Source of the DNA: Rhodospirillales bacterium
GTDB taxonomy: Bacteria; Pseudomonadota; Gammaproteobacteria; Burkholderiales; Burkholderiaceae_D
DNA: 46,977 nucleotides
NCBI GenBank assembly: GCA_903970305.1
Contig: CAJCID010000078.1
Coordinates: 1-46,977, forward strand
Direction of reading: 5' to 3'
How positions within the stretch are numbered: the first letter of the stretch is position 1; each line of letters starts with the position of its first letter. Below are positions 35,289-44,047 of the stretch, piece by piece. Both the position numbers and the translations under genes were made by a program. Below the pieces are notes generated by a model. It worked only from the letters and a program-made list of their open reading frames with translations, ran no database searches and was not told the origin of the DNA.

Positions 35289-37238
35289 TTACGACTCATC
35301 GCCTTGCGCTTCGCCCTCACCGGGCGCAGCCAGAGCGCCCTCAAGCAGGTTGGGATCATCCACCTCCTCAATGATCGCGAGCAGGCGGCACTCCACGGTG
35401 AGATCGACCACATCCAGGTTTAAGAGCTCCACTTCGATCCGCGTCCCTCTCGGTAATGCAGGAAGCCCCGGGACGCGGAACTGCAGGGGAATCTCGGGCA
35501 GATGGGCCCAGTCCTCACGACCGACCAGGGCTTCGGTAACCCTAACTTGCTGCTGCTCAACCCAGCGCAGACACCAGTAGCGCTCCATGATGGTCTGAAA
35601 CTCTGCATAGGCAGCATAGGCGGCATCGAAGCCGGAGATGATGGCAAAGAGGTCCGCATCATTTTTCGCAAAAACGGGTTTGCGATTTTCTATTGCAGCA
35701 ATGATCTGCCACTGATTCACGAGATCGACGTAGCGCCTTAACGGCGAGGTGCTCCAGGCATACTGGGCCACTCCCAACCCCTGGTGAGGTGCCGGATGCG
35801 CCACCATCCGCACTCGCCCGGCCGCGCCAAAGCCCTGTTGGATTCGGTAGATGCCGGAGATGTTCTGCTCTGCAAGCAGCTTACCCCACGTGCTGTTGGC
35901 CAGAATCATCAGTTCGGCCACAATCTTGTCGAGGGGGGATCCTCGTTTGCGAGAGGTGATCTCGACTCGCTCTTGTTCATCCACATAGAAATTGTAGTCG
36001 GCGCGGTTGCTGCCCTCGGGCTTGAGTCCCGCAGCCACCCGAGCCGCTTGGCGGCCGGCGTAGAGGCCCTGGACAAATCTCCAGAGCACACCGATCTCCC
36101 GGTGGCAGAGGTAGTCCGCGGCACCAGCCGCAAGGGTGTCTTCGGTGACCTTGTCTTCCAGCGCATTGTGGCGCAGGTTGTGCGCGATGTAGATCCGCTC
36201 GAGACGGCTAGACGACGCGCGCACGCTGAAGTCCGCGCCGTTCACCTCGAAATACAACGACAGTACCGGACATTGCCGGCCTTCTGCCAAAGTGAACGCG
36301 GACACCACTTCATCGGGCAGCATCGTGATCTTCTCGCCGGGGACATAGACGGTGGAAAATCGCTCGCGCGCGATGGCGTCGATCGCGTCGTCGGGGAGGA
36401 TCGCCAGACCCGGGGCGGCGATGTGCACGCCAACCCGCCAATCTGCCCCCACGGCCTCTACAGACAGGGCATCATCGATCTCTGTCGTCAGGTGATCATC
36501 GATGCTAAAGGCCGATACCTGCGCCTCTGGAAGATCCAGCGGGCCCGATGGGACCGAGACCGAAGGGAAGGCCGTGCCCTGCGGAAAATGAGCGAACAGA
36601 AAGCGTGCGAAGTGCAGGTCTTTGGCCGACTTCAGTCCGCCGGCGGCCAGGATCAGTCGGGCGGGCGTCGTGGCGAGTGCGGTGCACGCTTCCTCCAAGG
36701 CCTTGAACTCGATGCTATTACGATCCGGTTTGAACAGGAGCTCAGCGAGCTTCGGCAAGAAAACCTCAGGAAGCCGGTGGTTCTTGAGTTCTTCGACATA
36801 GCTCGCCTGCAGGATCGCTGTCTGTTTGCGGCGTTCAATCGACGCCAAAGCGGCCTGCAGTGCAGCAGGGGGAGCTGCCCGATAACGTCCTTTGCCCTTG
36901 CGATAAAAGTACATGGGTGAACCATGCAGCCGCATGAGGAGGGCGGCGCTCTCGACAGCGCTGGGTGTGTGGCCGAAATACTCGGAGGCGAGGCTGGCGA
37001 AGTCGAACTCTTCCTGAGGGGCGCATTCCCAGAGAAAGTCCAGATCCATCGCATCAGCAAGCGCCTGGGCCTCGCGCAGCATGGGAACCGGGGCCGGCTC
37101 CTTGAACTCGACCAAGACGTGCGCAGCTTTGACCTTGGCACGCTTGCCACTGGCCGATTCAACCTGGAAGGCCCCGCCTTGGTCGGCGAGGATCGTTCCG
37201 GCCTTAAAGCCGCCATCTTCTTCGTAGAATACGTTCAT
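35289..37238 (-). CDS. RNase II/RNB-domain ribonuclease
   Basis: A 649-residue 3'-5' exoribonuclease-like protein. The RNB domain (about 250-540) has the metal-binding aspartates in AFSIDDHLTTEIDDALSVEA, then WRVGVHIAAPGL, and closes with AQYAWSTSPLRRYVDLVNQWQI. The N-terminal region (KAGTILADQGGAFQVESASGKRAKVKAAHVLVEF) is a small beta domain in place of canonical cold-shock domains. The ATG at 37238 is preferred to an upstream start at 37271, since MNVFYEEDGGFKAGTIL is the family-like start. It probably degrades structured or damaged RNA. Confidence 0.92.
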   Translation of the reverse strand: MNVFYEEDGGFKAGTILADQGGAFQVESASGKRAKVKAAHVLVEFKEPAPVPMLREAQALADAMDLDFLWECAPQEEFDFASLASEYFGHTPSAVESAALLMRLHGSPMYFYRKGKGRYRAAPPAALQAALASIERRKQTAILQASYVEELKNHRLPEVFLPKLAELLFKPDRNSIEFKALEEACTALATTPARLILAAGGLKSAKDLHFARFLFAHFPQGTAFPSVSVPSGPLDLPEAQVSAFSIDDHLTTEIDDALSVEAVGADWRVGVHIAAPGLAILPDDAIDAIARERFSTVYVPGEKITMLPDEVVSAFTLAEGRQCPVLSLYFEVNGADFSVRASSSRLERIYIAHNLRHNALEDKVTEDTLAAGAADYLCHREIGVLWRFVQGLYAGRQAARVAAGLKPEGSNRADYNFYVDEQERVEITSRKRGSPLDKIVAELMILANSTWGKLLAEQNISGIYRIQQGFGAAGRVRMVAHPAPHQGLGVAQYAWSTSPLRRYVDLVNQWQIIAAIENRKPVFAKNDADLFAIISGFDAAYAAYAEFQTIMERYWCLRWVEQQQVRVTEALVGREDWAHLPEIPLQFRVPGLPALPRGTRIEVELLNLDVVDLTVECRLLAIIEEVDDPNLLEGALAAPGEGEAQGDES

Positions 37239-37327
37239 GGCCCCGATTATAGAGGTCGGGGCCGTTCGCAACCGAAAGCGCGGGGCTGCGCAGGCGAATC
37301 GCAGTGCGCAAATCGGCGCGGTTTCGC

Positions 37328-37333
37328 TACAAT
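37328..37333 (+). promoter_or_regulatory. Possible -10 box for the AIM24-like gene
   Basis: TACAAT lies 30 bases before the GTG start at 37364. A clear -35 box at the proper distance is not seen. Confidence 0.3.
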
Positions 37334-37363
37334 CAAATCTCCCCCTTTCATAGAGGATGCCAA

Positions 37364-38197
37364 GTGGACCAAATTGCCTTTCAAATCATGGGCGCGGAGA
37401 TGCAATACATCGAGGTCGACTTGGCGCCGGGGCAGGCGGCAGTCGGCGAAGCGGGGAGCCTGTTCTACATCGACGACGGCATTGTGCTGGACACGGTCTT
37501 CGGCGATGGATCCCAGCAACAGACTGGACTGCTCGACAAACTCGTGGGTGCGGGCAAGCGCGCCCTGACGGGAGCGTCCCTGTTTACGACGATCTACGCC
37601 AATCAATCGGCTCAGGTGCGACGCATCGCCTTCGCTGCGCCCTATCCGGGCAAGATCATCCCGGTCGATCTGGCCCAGATCGGCGGCTCCATCATTTGCC
37701 AAAAGGAGTCGTTCCTGTGCGCCGCACGGGGAGTGTCGATCGATGTCGCCTTTCAGCGCAGGCTGGGAACCGGCTTCTTTGGCGGAGACGGGTTCATCAT
37801 GCAACGGCTTGCCGGGGACGGGCTGGCGTTCCTCCACTCCGGCGGAACCATTGTCGAGCGCACGCTCGCGCCGGGTGAGACCGTCCGGCTCGACACGGGT
37901 AGCGTCGTGGCCTATGAGCCTTCGATCGACTTCGACATCCAGTATGTCGGACAGATCAAGACCGCGCTTTTCGGCGGGGAGGGACTGTTCTTTGCGGTGC
38001 TTCGCGGACCCGGCACGGTATGGATGCAATCCTTGCCCTTCTCTCGCCTGGCCTCTCGGATCTTTGCAGCGGCTCCACAGACCAAGGAGCGCAGTGGCGC
38101 AGGCGTGGCCAACGTGGTTGCAGCCGGCGGCCTACTCGGAGGTGCGAGTATCCTCTCGGACCTTCTTGGCGGGAACTCAGGCGACTCGAATACCTAG
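37364..38197 (+). CDS. TIGR00266/AIM24-family protein
   Basis: A 277-residue protein of the AIM24 (TIGR00266) family, whose function in bacteria is not established. Family features are FQIMGAEMQYIEVDLAPGQ at the start, the repeated beta-strand blocks GSIICQKESFLCAARGVSID and GDGLAFLHSGGTIVERTLAPGE, and FDIQYVGQIKTALFGGEGLFFAVLRGPGTVWMQSLPFSRL near the end. A Gly/Ser/Asp-rich tail follows. The GTG start at 37364 has AGAGGATG just upstream. A terminator hairpin follows the gene. Confidence 0.9.
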   Translation: MDQIAFQIMGAEMQYIEVDLAPGQAAVGEAGSLFYIDDGIVLDTVFGDGSQQQTGLLDKLVGAGKRALTGASLFTTIYANQSAQVRRIAFAAPYPGKIIPVDLAQIGGSIICQKESFLCAARGVSIDVAFQRRLGTGFFGGDGFIMQRLAGDGLAFLHSGGTIVERTLAPGETVRLDTGSVVAYEPSIDFDIQYVGQIKTALFGGEGLFFAVLRGPGTVWMQSLPFSRLASRIFAAAPQTKERSGAGVANVVAAGGLLGGASILSDLLGGNSGDSNT

Positions 38198-38238
38198 TCC
38201 GCGCCGCCGCCCCCCGAATTTCTTAGCTATCCCTCTGC

Positions 38239-38268
38239 CTGCCCGCCGTTGCGCGGGCGGCTTGTTTC
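38239..38268 (+). terminator. Rho-independent terminator
   Basis: The stem GCCCGC (38241-38246) and GCGGGC (38253-38258), extended by one G-T and one C-G pair, is followed by TTGTTT at 38262-38267. It lies about 45 bases after the AIM24-like gene. Confidence 0.55.
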
Positions 38269-38484
38269 TGCCCTGAGCGGATCCCTCATATGCTCCATAC
38301 GGACTATTGATTGAAGTCAATATTCCGCGATTTCGCGTCTGAACTTGCGAAAAAAATAGCCATTACTAGCTAGCTAGATCCAAACAGAGTCGCTGACAAG
38401 TCATCGTCGACTCGTATGATCCGGTTGCAGAGTTCTAAAGCCGCTCAGGTAGCCGTCTCTCCGTGGCACCCTCCCGTCCCGTCC
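38269..38484 (+). other. AT-rich upstream region of the VPLPA-CTERM gene
   Basis: This stretch contains ATTGA/TCAAT inverted repeats around 38308-38323, a CGCGATTTCGCG partial palindrome and a run of seven A after TTGCG (about 38347-38357). A TTGCGA followed 16 bases later by TAGCTA is a possible but weak promoter. No sigma-54 type element was found. Confidence 0.35.
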
Positions 38485-39141
38485 ATGTGCACATTGCGTT
38501 TCTTCGCCTTCTCGTTATTCGTCTCGATCTGCTTCACCGAAGCATCTGGAGCCCCTGTGGCCTCTACGGCCGCGCAATGGGAACTGGTTGCGGATCGATC
38601 CGAAGCAATCGGAGAGCTGCCCGAGTCATGGGGAGCCGACGGGCGCGCGGCCGATGTCGCGCGGCGCGAAGAGGACGACTCGACGAACGAGGGATTGGGA
38701 AGGTCCGTGCATCTCGGATCCGATCACCTCAACCGCAGCGCCTCGCAACCAGAGGGATTCGCGAGCCTAGATGGGTTTGAAGGAGTGCCCAATCCATGGT
38801 TGGGAGTTGACGGAGATGTCCCTCTGGGTGTGCTGAAGTCGCAGTACGGAGATTTCGCAGCCCTGTGGAACGGCTCTGGCGACTTTGGCCTACCCGAGCA
38901 TGGGCCCGTCACGAGCCACACTCCGCCGTTTTATGGCTATCCGGGTCCAGGCTTTGGATCGGAATTCCCACACCGGGGTGATCCGCGAGGATCCCTCGGA
39001 GGCGGCAACCGGCCGGATCCTTACTGTGGTGGCGTGCCCCCCGTGCCGCTGCCGGCAAGCGCCCCTCTCCTTGGAACAGGATTGATCGGCTTGTGGTGGA
39101 TCTTTCGCCGCTCGCAGACGCACAAGTTGCGTAGCGGCTGA
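38485..39141 (+). CDS. Secreted protein with VPLPA-CTERM sorting tail
   Basis: A 218-residue exported protein. The ATG at 38485 gives a compact signal peptide (LRFFAFSLFVSICFTEASG); an in-frame ATG at 38416 would add 23 residues. The mature part is low in complexity and rich in Gly, Pro, Asp and Ser, with no known domain. The C-terminus has the tripartite sorting signal VPLPA (residues 187-191), a hydrophobic helix (APLLGTGLIGLWWIF) and a basic end (RR). This is the target signal of exosortase D, found at 16186-17772. It probably reaches the cell surface or the polysaccharide matrix after XrtD processing. Confidence 0.83.
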   Translation: MCTLRFFAFSLFVSICFTEASGAPVASTAAQWELVADRSEAIGELPESWGADGRAADVARREEDDSTNEGLGRSVHLGSDHLNRSASQPEGFASLDGFEGVPNPWLGVDGDVPLGVLKSQYGDFAALWNGSGDFGLPEHGPVTSHTPPFYGYPGPGFGSEFPHRGDPRGSLGGGNRPDPYCGGVPPVPLPASAPLLGTGLIGLWWIFRRSQTHKLRSG

Positions 39142-39221
39142 CCCGAAGCCCACTGGGCGTCAAGAGCCGCAGGGCGAGCCAGGCGCTTCTTTCGGGCCCA
39201 AACTGCCTTCCCGCAAGTAGG

Positions 39222-39827
39222 TCAGCCATGCGGCAACTCGGCAATGAATGTGCGCAAGCCCTTTAGGATCATCTCGACTGAAATCGCAGTCAGGATGAGA
39301 CCCATCAGCCGCTCGAAAGCGATGAGCGCGCGCTCGCCAAGCCACTTCTGAAGACGCTCCGAGAAAACCAAGACGGCTGCAGAAATCAGCATCGCGACCG
39401 TCAGCGCCGCAACCCATTCGAGCAGGCGATCGGGATCTCTTGAGACGAGGAGGAGAACCGTCCCCAGGGCGGAGGGGCCTGCGAGCGCTGGAATTGCCAG
39501 CGGAACAATGAACGGCTCCCCGCCAGGGGACAGGCCGAAAATACCCTCTGGAACCGGGAACACCATGCGTAGCGCGATCAGAAAGAGGATGACACCGCCT
39601 CCGATCTGGAGGGACACGTCGGTCAAGCCCAGGACCGAGAGAACGGTATTTCCCATGAACATGAAAATGAGAAGTATCCCGAAGGCTATCAAGCATTCGC
39701 GCAGAATGACGGCGGGTTTGCGCGCGGGTGGCACGCCTCTGAGAGCCGCGACGAAGATGGGGATGTTACCGAGTGGGTCGGCGACCAAGAGCAGCAGGAT
39801 AACCGCCGACACAAAGGTATAGGTCAT
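39222..39827 (-). CDS. MarC-family membrane protein (YhgN-like)
   Basis: A 201-residue inner-membrane protein with six hydrophobic segments. I place the start at the ATG at 39827 (MTYTFVSAVILLLLVADPLGNIPIFV), which is typical of the MarC/YhgN family; the longer open frame upstream overlaps the YbaK-like gene and is not family-like. Further motifs are QIGGGVILFLIALRMVFP and PLAIPALAGPSALGTVLLL. The role and substrate of the family are not settled. It is the last gene of the mpl operon. Confidence 0.92.
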   Translation of the reverse strand: MTYTFVSAVILLLLVADPLGNIPIFVAALRGVPPARKPAVILRECLIAFGILLIFMFMGNTVLSVLGLTDVSLQIGGGVILFLIALRMVFPVPEGIFGLSPGGEPFIVPLAIPALAGPSALGTVLLLVSRDPDRLLEWVAALTVAMLISAAVLVFSERLQKWLGERALIAFERLMGLILTAISVEMILKGLRTFIAELPHG

Positions 39828-39883
39828 CGGGAGAATCCGCAAATGACGCGAGTGTACCGCGACCTCCTCGCCCGGGGTCGAAC

Positions 39884-40399
39884 CTAGTCCTCCTTGAGCG
39901 CCACGACTCGGGCCCCGGTGACCCGAAAGAGCTCGGATGGCGCGATCGGGAAGACCGCGTGCGGCGCTCCGGCGGCAGCCCAGACCACCTGAAAGCGCGC
40001 CAAGGTCTCGTCGCAGAAGACGATGAGCTCGCCCTGGTGCGCAATCGGAGGGACCCCACCAATGGCGAAGCCGGTCACAGCGCGCACGAACTGGGCATTG
40101 GGGCGCTCGATCGGCTCGCCCACAAGAGCTCCAACGCGCGCTTCGTCGACGCGATGGTCCCCGGCGGCGATCACAAGTACGGCCCGTCCCGAAGTGCACG
40201 TCCGAAATATCAGGGACTTCGCAATCTGGCCGACCTCGACTTGCAGCGCCGCAGCGGCCTCGTCTGCGGTTCTTGCCGAGTCCGTGGTGAAGACGATCCG
40301 CGACTCGACCCCGAGATCTTTGAGAGCCTTCGCGACGCGTTCGACCGATGCGGGCCAGGCGGCGCCCGCCGGTTCCCCGGCACGCTGTTCTGGTCTCAT
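39884..40399 (-). CDS. YbaK/ProX-type aminoacyl-tRNA editing protein
   Basis: A 171-residue protein with the YbaK/EbsC domain, which removes wrongly attached amino acids from tRNA. Family features are TADEAAAALQVEVGQIAKSLIFR, with the Lys used in catalysis, RVGALVGEPIERPNAQFVRAVTGFAIGGVPPI, and the C-terminal VVWAAAGAPHAVFPIAPSEL. The subgroup (Cys-tRNA-Pro, Ala-tRNA-Pro or other) cannot be assigned safely. It overlaps the esterase gene by 4 bp. Confidence 0.9.
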   Translation of the reverse strand: MRPEQRAGEPAGAAWPASVERVAKALKDLGVESRIVFTTDSARTADEAAAALQVEVGQIAKSLIFRTCTSGRAVLVIAAGDHRVDEARVGALVGEPIERPNAQFVRAVTGFAIGGVPPIAHQGELIVFCDETLARFQVVWAAAGAPHAVFPIAPSELFRVTGARVVALKED

Positions 40400-41052
40400 C
40401 TTGGGCTGGCCCCGTCTGGGACCGTCGGTCCGCCCGGACGAGCGAGCTCGTTCGGCGCAGTCATCCCGGCGAACTCGAGGACCAGGTCCGCGTAATTGGC
40501 GAAGTCAGACAATCCATGATCGCTACCGGAAAGAATCAGTTGTCTTGCCCGGGGATAGCGCGCGACCATCTCGCGCCAGTCTAGAAGCTCGTCGCCTTGG
40601 GCTGCGATCAGGAAGTAGCGCTCGGGACGACTGATTGCCTCGACCCAGAGGGACTCGAGCTCCGCGAGGAACTCGCGCTTGATCTCGACCGTCTCGTCCG
40701 AGTAGTAGAGTTTTTGCCGACCGAGATGGTGTACCAGGTCTCTCTGCGGACGGACCGCAGGGTTAAGAAGCACGACACGACTATCGATGCGTTCAGCCAA
40801 CCAGGTCGCGTAGTAGCCCCCAAGAGAACTTCCCACGATCGTCAGGTTTCCCGGCGGCAGCGTGTGGGTCAGCTCAAGCAATTCCTCTGCTGCCTCGCGA
40901 GGGGACGCTGGGAGTTGCGGGCAACGATACGCGTGAGAGAGTCCTAGTGCCTGGCAACGCTCCTCAAGCAAGCGCGCCTTTTGCGAGCGCGGCGAGGAGC
41001 GAAAGCCATGCAGGTAGAGCATGACCGCCTGAGAATGGCCCAAGCGCGGCAT
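40396..41052 (-). CDS. YqiA/YcfP-family alpha/beta hydrolase
   Basis: A 218-residue esterase-like protein. The oxyanion region reads MLYLHGFRSSPRSQKARLL, the nucleophile elbow is IVGSSLGGYYATWLAE, and the C-terminal Asp and His appear in QGDELLDWREM and SGSDHGLSDF. Family members hydrolyse short acyl esters in tests, but the natural substrate is unknown. About 25 residues after the domain (TAPNELARPGGPTVPDG) are not conserved-looking. Confidence 0.88.
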   Translation of the reverse strand: MPRLGHSQAVMLYLHGFRSSPRSQKARLLEERCQALGLSHAYRCPQLPASPREAAEELLELTHTLPPGNLTIVGSSLGGYYATWLAERIDSRVVLLNPAVRPQRDLVHHLGRQKLYYSDETVEIKREFLAELESLWVEAISRPERYFLIAAQGDELLDWREMVARYPRARQLILSGSDHGLSDFANYADLVLEFAGMTAPNELARPGGPTVPDGASPR

Positions 41053-41885
41053 CAGACTTCCTTCGGAAGCGGTGCCAGCGGGTCAAAGCGAGCCACTTCC
41101 CGGGTGCGCTGGGCTTCGGTCGCCGCGGCCACTTCGGCCGGATCAAGCATGCCCGCCTGCCAGGTTGCGGCAATCTTTAGTCCGAGTTGGACCGGTACGT
41201 CCCGGGCGAGAGTGATCGCCTGTTTCGAACCCGAGATCGCCAGGGGCGACTTGGCTGCGATGCGCGCCGCAGTCGAGCGCGCTGCCGCAAGCATCGCCGC
41301 GGATCCCGGGAAGAGGTGGTTCACGAAGCCCAGACGATGGGCCTCAAAGGCGCTTAGCCGATCGCCCGTGTACGCGAGTTCACGCACGACCGCTTCGGGA
41401 AGCAAAAGGGGCAGCCGCTGCAGCGTTCCGAGGTCGGCCATCATGCCGATATTGATCTCCTGGATGCAGAAAAAGGCATCCTCGGTGGCAAAGCGAAGAT
41501 CGCACGCGCAGACCATGTCCACGCCGCCACCCACACAGCCACCCTGAATCGCAGCGATGACTGGAAAGCGACAGGCTTCGAAAAGGCCAAAGATCTCCTG
41601 AAGCCAGACTGCGCGGCGCTGCAACTGCTCACGCATGCGCGCTGTCTGGGTCTGTAAGAAGCCGTCGGCAAAGACCGACAGATCCATCCCGGCAGTGAAA
41701 TGCTTGCCGGTGCTGGCCAGGATCAGAACGCGCGTGTCGCCATGAGCATCGAGTTCCCGCAGAATCTCCGGCAGCTCTCGCCAGAATTCGGCGGACATGG
41801 TGTTCAAGGCGTCGCCGCGCGCCAGGGTCAGCTCCGCGACACCGTCCAGCACTTCGAGGGTAAAGCATTCTGTCGTGCGATTCAT
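41052..41885 (-). CDS. Crotonase-family enzyme, probable dienoyl-CoA isomerase
   Basis: A 277-residue crotonase-fold enzyme of CoA-ester metabolism. The oxyanion-hole residues lie in HFTAGMDLSVFADG and QGGCVGGGVDMVCACDLRFA. The segment FFCIQEINIGMMADLGTLQRLP has the Glu and Asp pattern of delta(3,5)-delta(2,4)-dienoyl-CoA isomerases (ECH1-like), rather than the hydratase Glu pair. It is likely to shift double bonds in unsaturated fatty acyl-CoA. It overlaps mpl by 4 bp, an arrangement that does not by itself explain its role. Confidence 0.88.
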   Translation of the reverse strand: MNRTTECFTLEVLDGVAELTLARGDALNTMSAEFWRELPEILRELDAHGDTRVLILASTGKHFTAGMDLSVFADGFLQTQTARMREQLQRRAVWLQEIFGLFEACRFPVIAAIQGGCVGGGVDMVCACDLRFATEDAFFCIQEINIGMMADLGTLQRLPLLLPEAVVRELAYTGDRLSAFEAHRLGFVNHLFPGSAAMLAAARSTAARIAAKSPLAISGSKQAITLARDVPVQLGLKIAATWQAGMLDPAEVAAATEAQRTREVARFDPLAPLPKEV

Positions 41886-43270
41886 GATGAGGAGGACTCC
41901 TGTGGCAACGCGAGCGCTGCGAGAAGCTTCTGGTGGATCCCGCCGAACGAGCCATTGCTCATCACAAGGATGTGGTCACCCTTGCGGGCGGACGTGACGA
42001 CAGCATCGCACAGCTCCCCCAGATCGTCGAACGCGCGCGCCCGCGCGCCCAGGGGCGCGAGCGCCTCTGCGAGATTCCAACCGAGGGCATCCTTGCCCTC
42101 GCGGGCCCCATAGCCAAATATCAGGTCCGCTTCGGCCAAACTCCCCGGTAGCGCGGCCTTCATCACGCCGAGCTTCATCGTGTTCGAGCGCGGCTCGACG
42201 ACCGCGAGAATGCGCGCGCTTGGATCGCGCGCGCGTAGCGCCGTTCGTAGGCCCGCGATCGTGGTCTCCAGTGCCGTCGGATGATGCGCAAAATCATCAT
42301 ACACGGCGATCCCCCTCACGGTGCCGCGCAGTTCCATGCGCCTGAGCACGCTCTGAAAGCGGCTCAACGAGGCAAGCCCCTGGGCGATCGATACCCCGGC
42401 ATGGCGCGCCGCGGCGAGAGCGGCGAGGGCATTGGACTGGTTGTGGAGTCCCTGCAGATCCCAGTTGAGTTCGCCATAGTCTGTCGCGCCGTGGCAGACC
42501 TTGACGAGCCCTGCCTCGCCTTGGCAGTGCCATCCACTCGCATCGCCGAAGGTTTCGAGCGGCGTCCAGACTCCCCGAGCCAGAACGCGCTCGAGGGCCG
42601 CATCAGGCCTACGCACGACCAGAAGCCCTTCTCTAGGCACGGTGCGCACCAGATGATGAAACTGGGTCTCAATCGCGGCGAGGTCCGCGAAGATGTCCGC
42701 ATGATCGTATTCCAGGTTGTTCAAGACGACCGTACGCGCACGGTAGTGGACGAACTTCGAGCGTTTATCAAAGAAGGCGGTGTCGTACTCGTCGGCCTCG
42801 ATGACGAAGAACGGGGAGCCGGTCAGGCGCGCTGAGACCCCAAAATTGCGTGGCACCCCACCGATCAGAAAGCTCGGTTCCAGCCCGGCCTCCTCCAGAA
42901 TCCAGGCGAGCATCGAACTCGTGGTGGTCTTACCATGGGTCCCTGCGACAGCCAGAACCCAACGCCCCTGCAGTACGTGTTCGCCGACCCATTGCGGCCC
43001 CGAGACATAGGGTAGGCCCTGATCCAAAATAGCCTCCATCAGGGGATTTCCGCGCGTCACCACGTTGCCCACCACCCACAGGTCAGGTTTTTGAGCCAAT
43101 TGCTCCACGCCATAGCCCGCAGTCAGCTCGATCCCGTGCCGTGCGAGCTGGTCGCTCATGGGTGGGTAGACCCCGGCGTCGCAACCGGTCACGCGATGCC
43201 CGGCGGCACGCGCGAGAACCGCGACACCGCCCATGAAGGTGCCGCAGACGCCAAGGATGTGGATATGCAT
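41882..43270 (-). CDS. mpl: UDP-N-acetylmuramate:L-Ala-gamma-D-Glu-meso-DAP ligase
   Basis: A 462-residue Mur-ligase family enzyme that reattaches recycled murein tripeptide to UDP-MurNAc. The N-terminus reads MHIHILGVCGTFMGGVAVLARAAGH, the ATP loop VAGTHGKTTTSSMLAW, followed by FVIEADEYDTAFFDKRSKFVHY, which separates Mpl from MurC, and YDDFAHHPTA in the C-terminal half. It heads the leftward operon of five genes that ends with marC. Confidence 0.95.
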   Translation of the reverse strand: MHIHILGVCGTFMGGVAVLARAAGHRVTGCDAGVYPPMSDQLARHGIELTAGYGVEQLAQKPDLWVVGNVVTRGNPLMEAILDQGLPYVSGPQWVGEHVLQGRWVLAVAGTHGKTTTSSMLAWILEEAGLEPSFLIGGVPRNFGVSARLTGSPFFVIEADEYDTAFFDKRSKFVHYRARTVVLNNLEYDHADIFADLAAIETQFHHLVRTVPREGLLVVRRPDAALERVLARGVWTPLETFGDASGWHCQGEAGLVKVCHGATDYGELNWDLQGLHNQSNALAALAAARHAGVSIAQGLASLSRFQSVLRRMELRGTVRGIAVYDDFAHHPTALETTIAGLRTALRARDPSARILAVVEPRSNTMKLGVMKAALPGSLAEADLIFGYGAREGKDALGWNLAEALAPLGARARAFDDLGELCDAVVTSARKGDHILVMSNGSFGGIHQKLLAALALPQESSSS

Positions 43271-43387
43271 AAGGTGCCGCGCAGACCGCGGCCGGACAAT
43301 GGATTGCGTCGGATTGTAGCGGATCGCTCGGGCGGGTTTGCGCCCTTTGGGCTAAACTGAAAGGATTAGTCGATATGGGAGCCTCTC

Positions 43388-44047
43388 GTGGCACGTTCTG
43401 CGTCGCGGCACGCGGACCGCTATGCGGTCGAATCCCCGTCCAACGTGCGCCAGGAAATCGCCATGCGGGCTGGCCGTTTGATCGCCGAAGAGGGGCTCGA
43501 CTACGCCAGCGCCAAGCGCAAGGCTGCCCGCGACATCTTAGGCGCCTTCCGAGGCAGCGGCGATTGGTTGCCGGATAACGGGGAGATCGAGGACGAGGTG
43601 CGGGCGTATCAGGCCCTGTTCCAATCCGACGAGCAGCCCCGCCGACTGCTGGAATTGCGCCGCGCCGCATGCGAGCTGATGAGTCTATTGAGGCCCTTCT
43701 CCCCTTACCTCTGCGGGGCCGTACTCAACGGCACCGCGGGAGAGCACTCTGACATTCATTTACAGCTGTTTTGCGACAGCCCCAAAGATGTGCAGATTTT
43801 CCTGCTCAACGAAGGCATTGACTACACGGTCCACGAGACGGATGACGCCTTGAGCCAGGGACGGCAGCAGAAGATCGAGACGGTGCAGTTTCTGTGGCGC
43901 AGGAACCGCGAAGCGCGTGGTGAGGGGGTCCAGCTCGAGCTCTATGGACCCGATGCCCTGCGCGGGGCTTTGAGCGGCGAGAAACGAGGCGAACGAGCGG
44001 ATCTCGAGTCGCTCCAGGAATTGCTTGGAGAGGTCGGTTCGGAATGA
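43388..44047 (+). CDS. Conserved protein of unknown function, possible nucleotidyltransferase-like domain
   Basis: A 219-residue soluble protein. The GTG start has GGGAG at 43377-43381, six bases upstream. The N-terminal 75 residues are helical and charged. The middle (LRPFSPYLCGAVLNGTAGEHSDIHLQLFCDSPKDVQIFLL) has the pattern of a minimal nucleotidyltransferase: a GxxxNGTAGEHSDI strand-loop with acidic residues, as in GSxxxGxxSDxD. I recall similar proteins in betaproteobacteria, sometimes misnamed as alanine ligases. The stop overlaps the tlpA start by 4 bp. Function is unknown. Confidence 0.8.
   Translation: MARSASRHADRYAVESPSNVRQEIAMRAGRLIAEEGLDYASAKRKAARDILGAFRGSGDWLPDNGEIEDEVRAYQALFQSDEQPRRLLELRRAACELMSLLRPFSPYLCGAVLNGTAGEHSDIHLQLFCDSPKDVQIFLLNEGIDYTVHETDDALSQGRQQKIETVQFLWRRNREARGEGVQLELYGPDALRGALSGEKRGERADLESLQELLGEVGSE

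Noticed and set aside
35784-36920. 378-codon plus-strand open frame
   Set aside because: It lies wholly antisense to the RNB ribonuclease gene, whose motifs are unambiguous.
39828-40199. N-terminal extension of the MarC open frame
   Set aside because: The extra 124 residues are Arg-rich, overlap the YbaK-like gene in another frame, and precede a perfect family-type MarC start at 39827.
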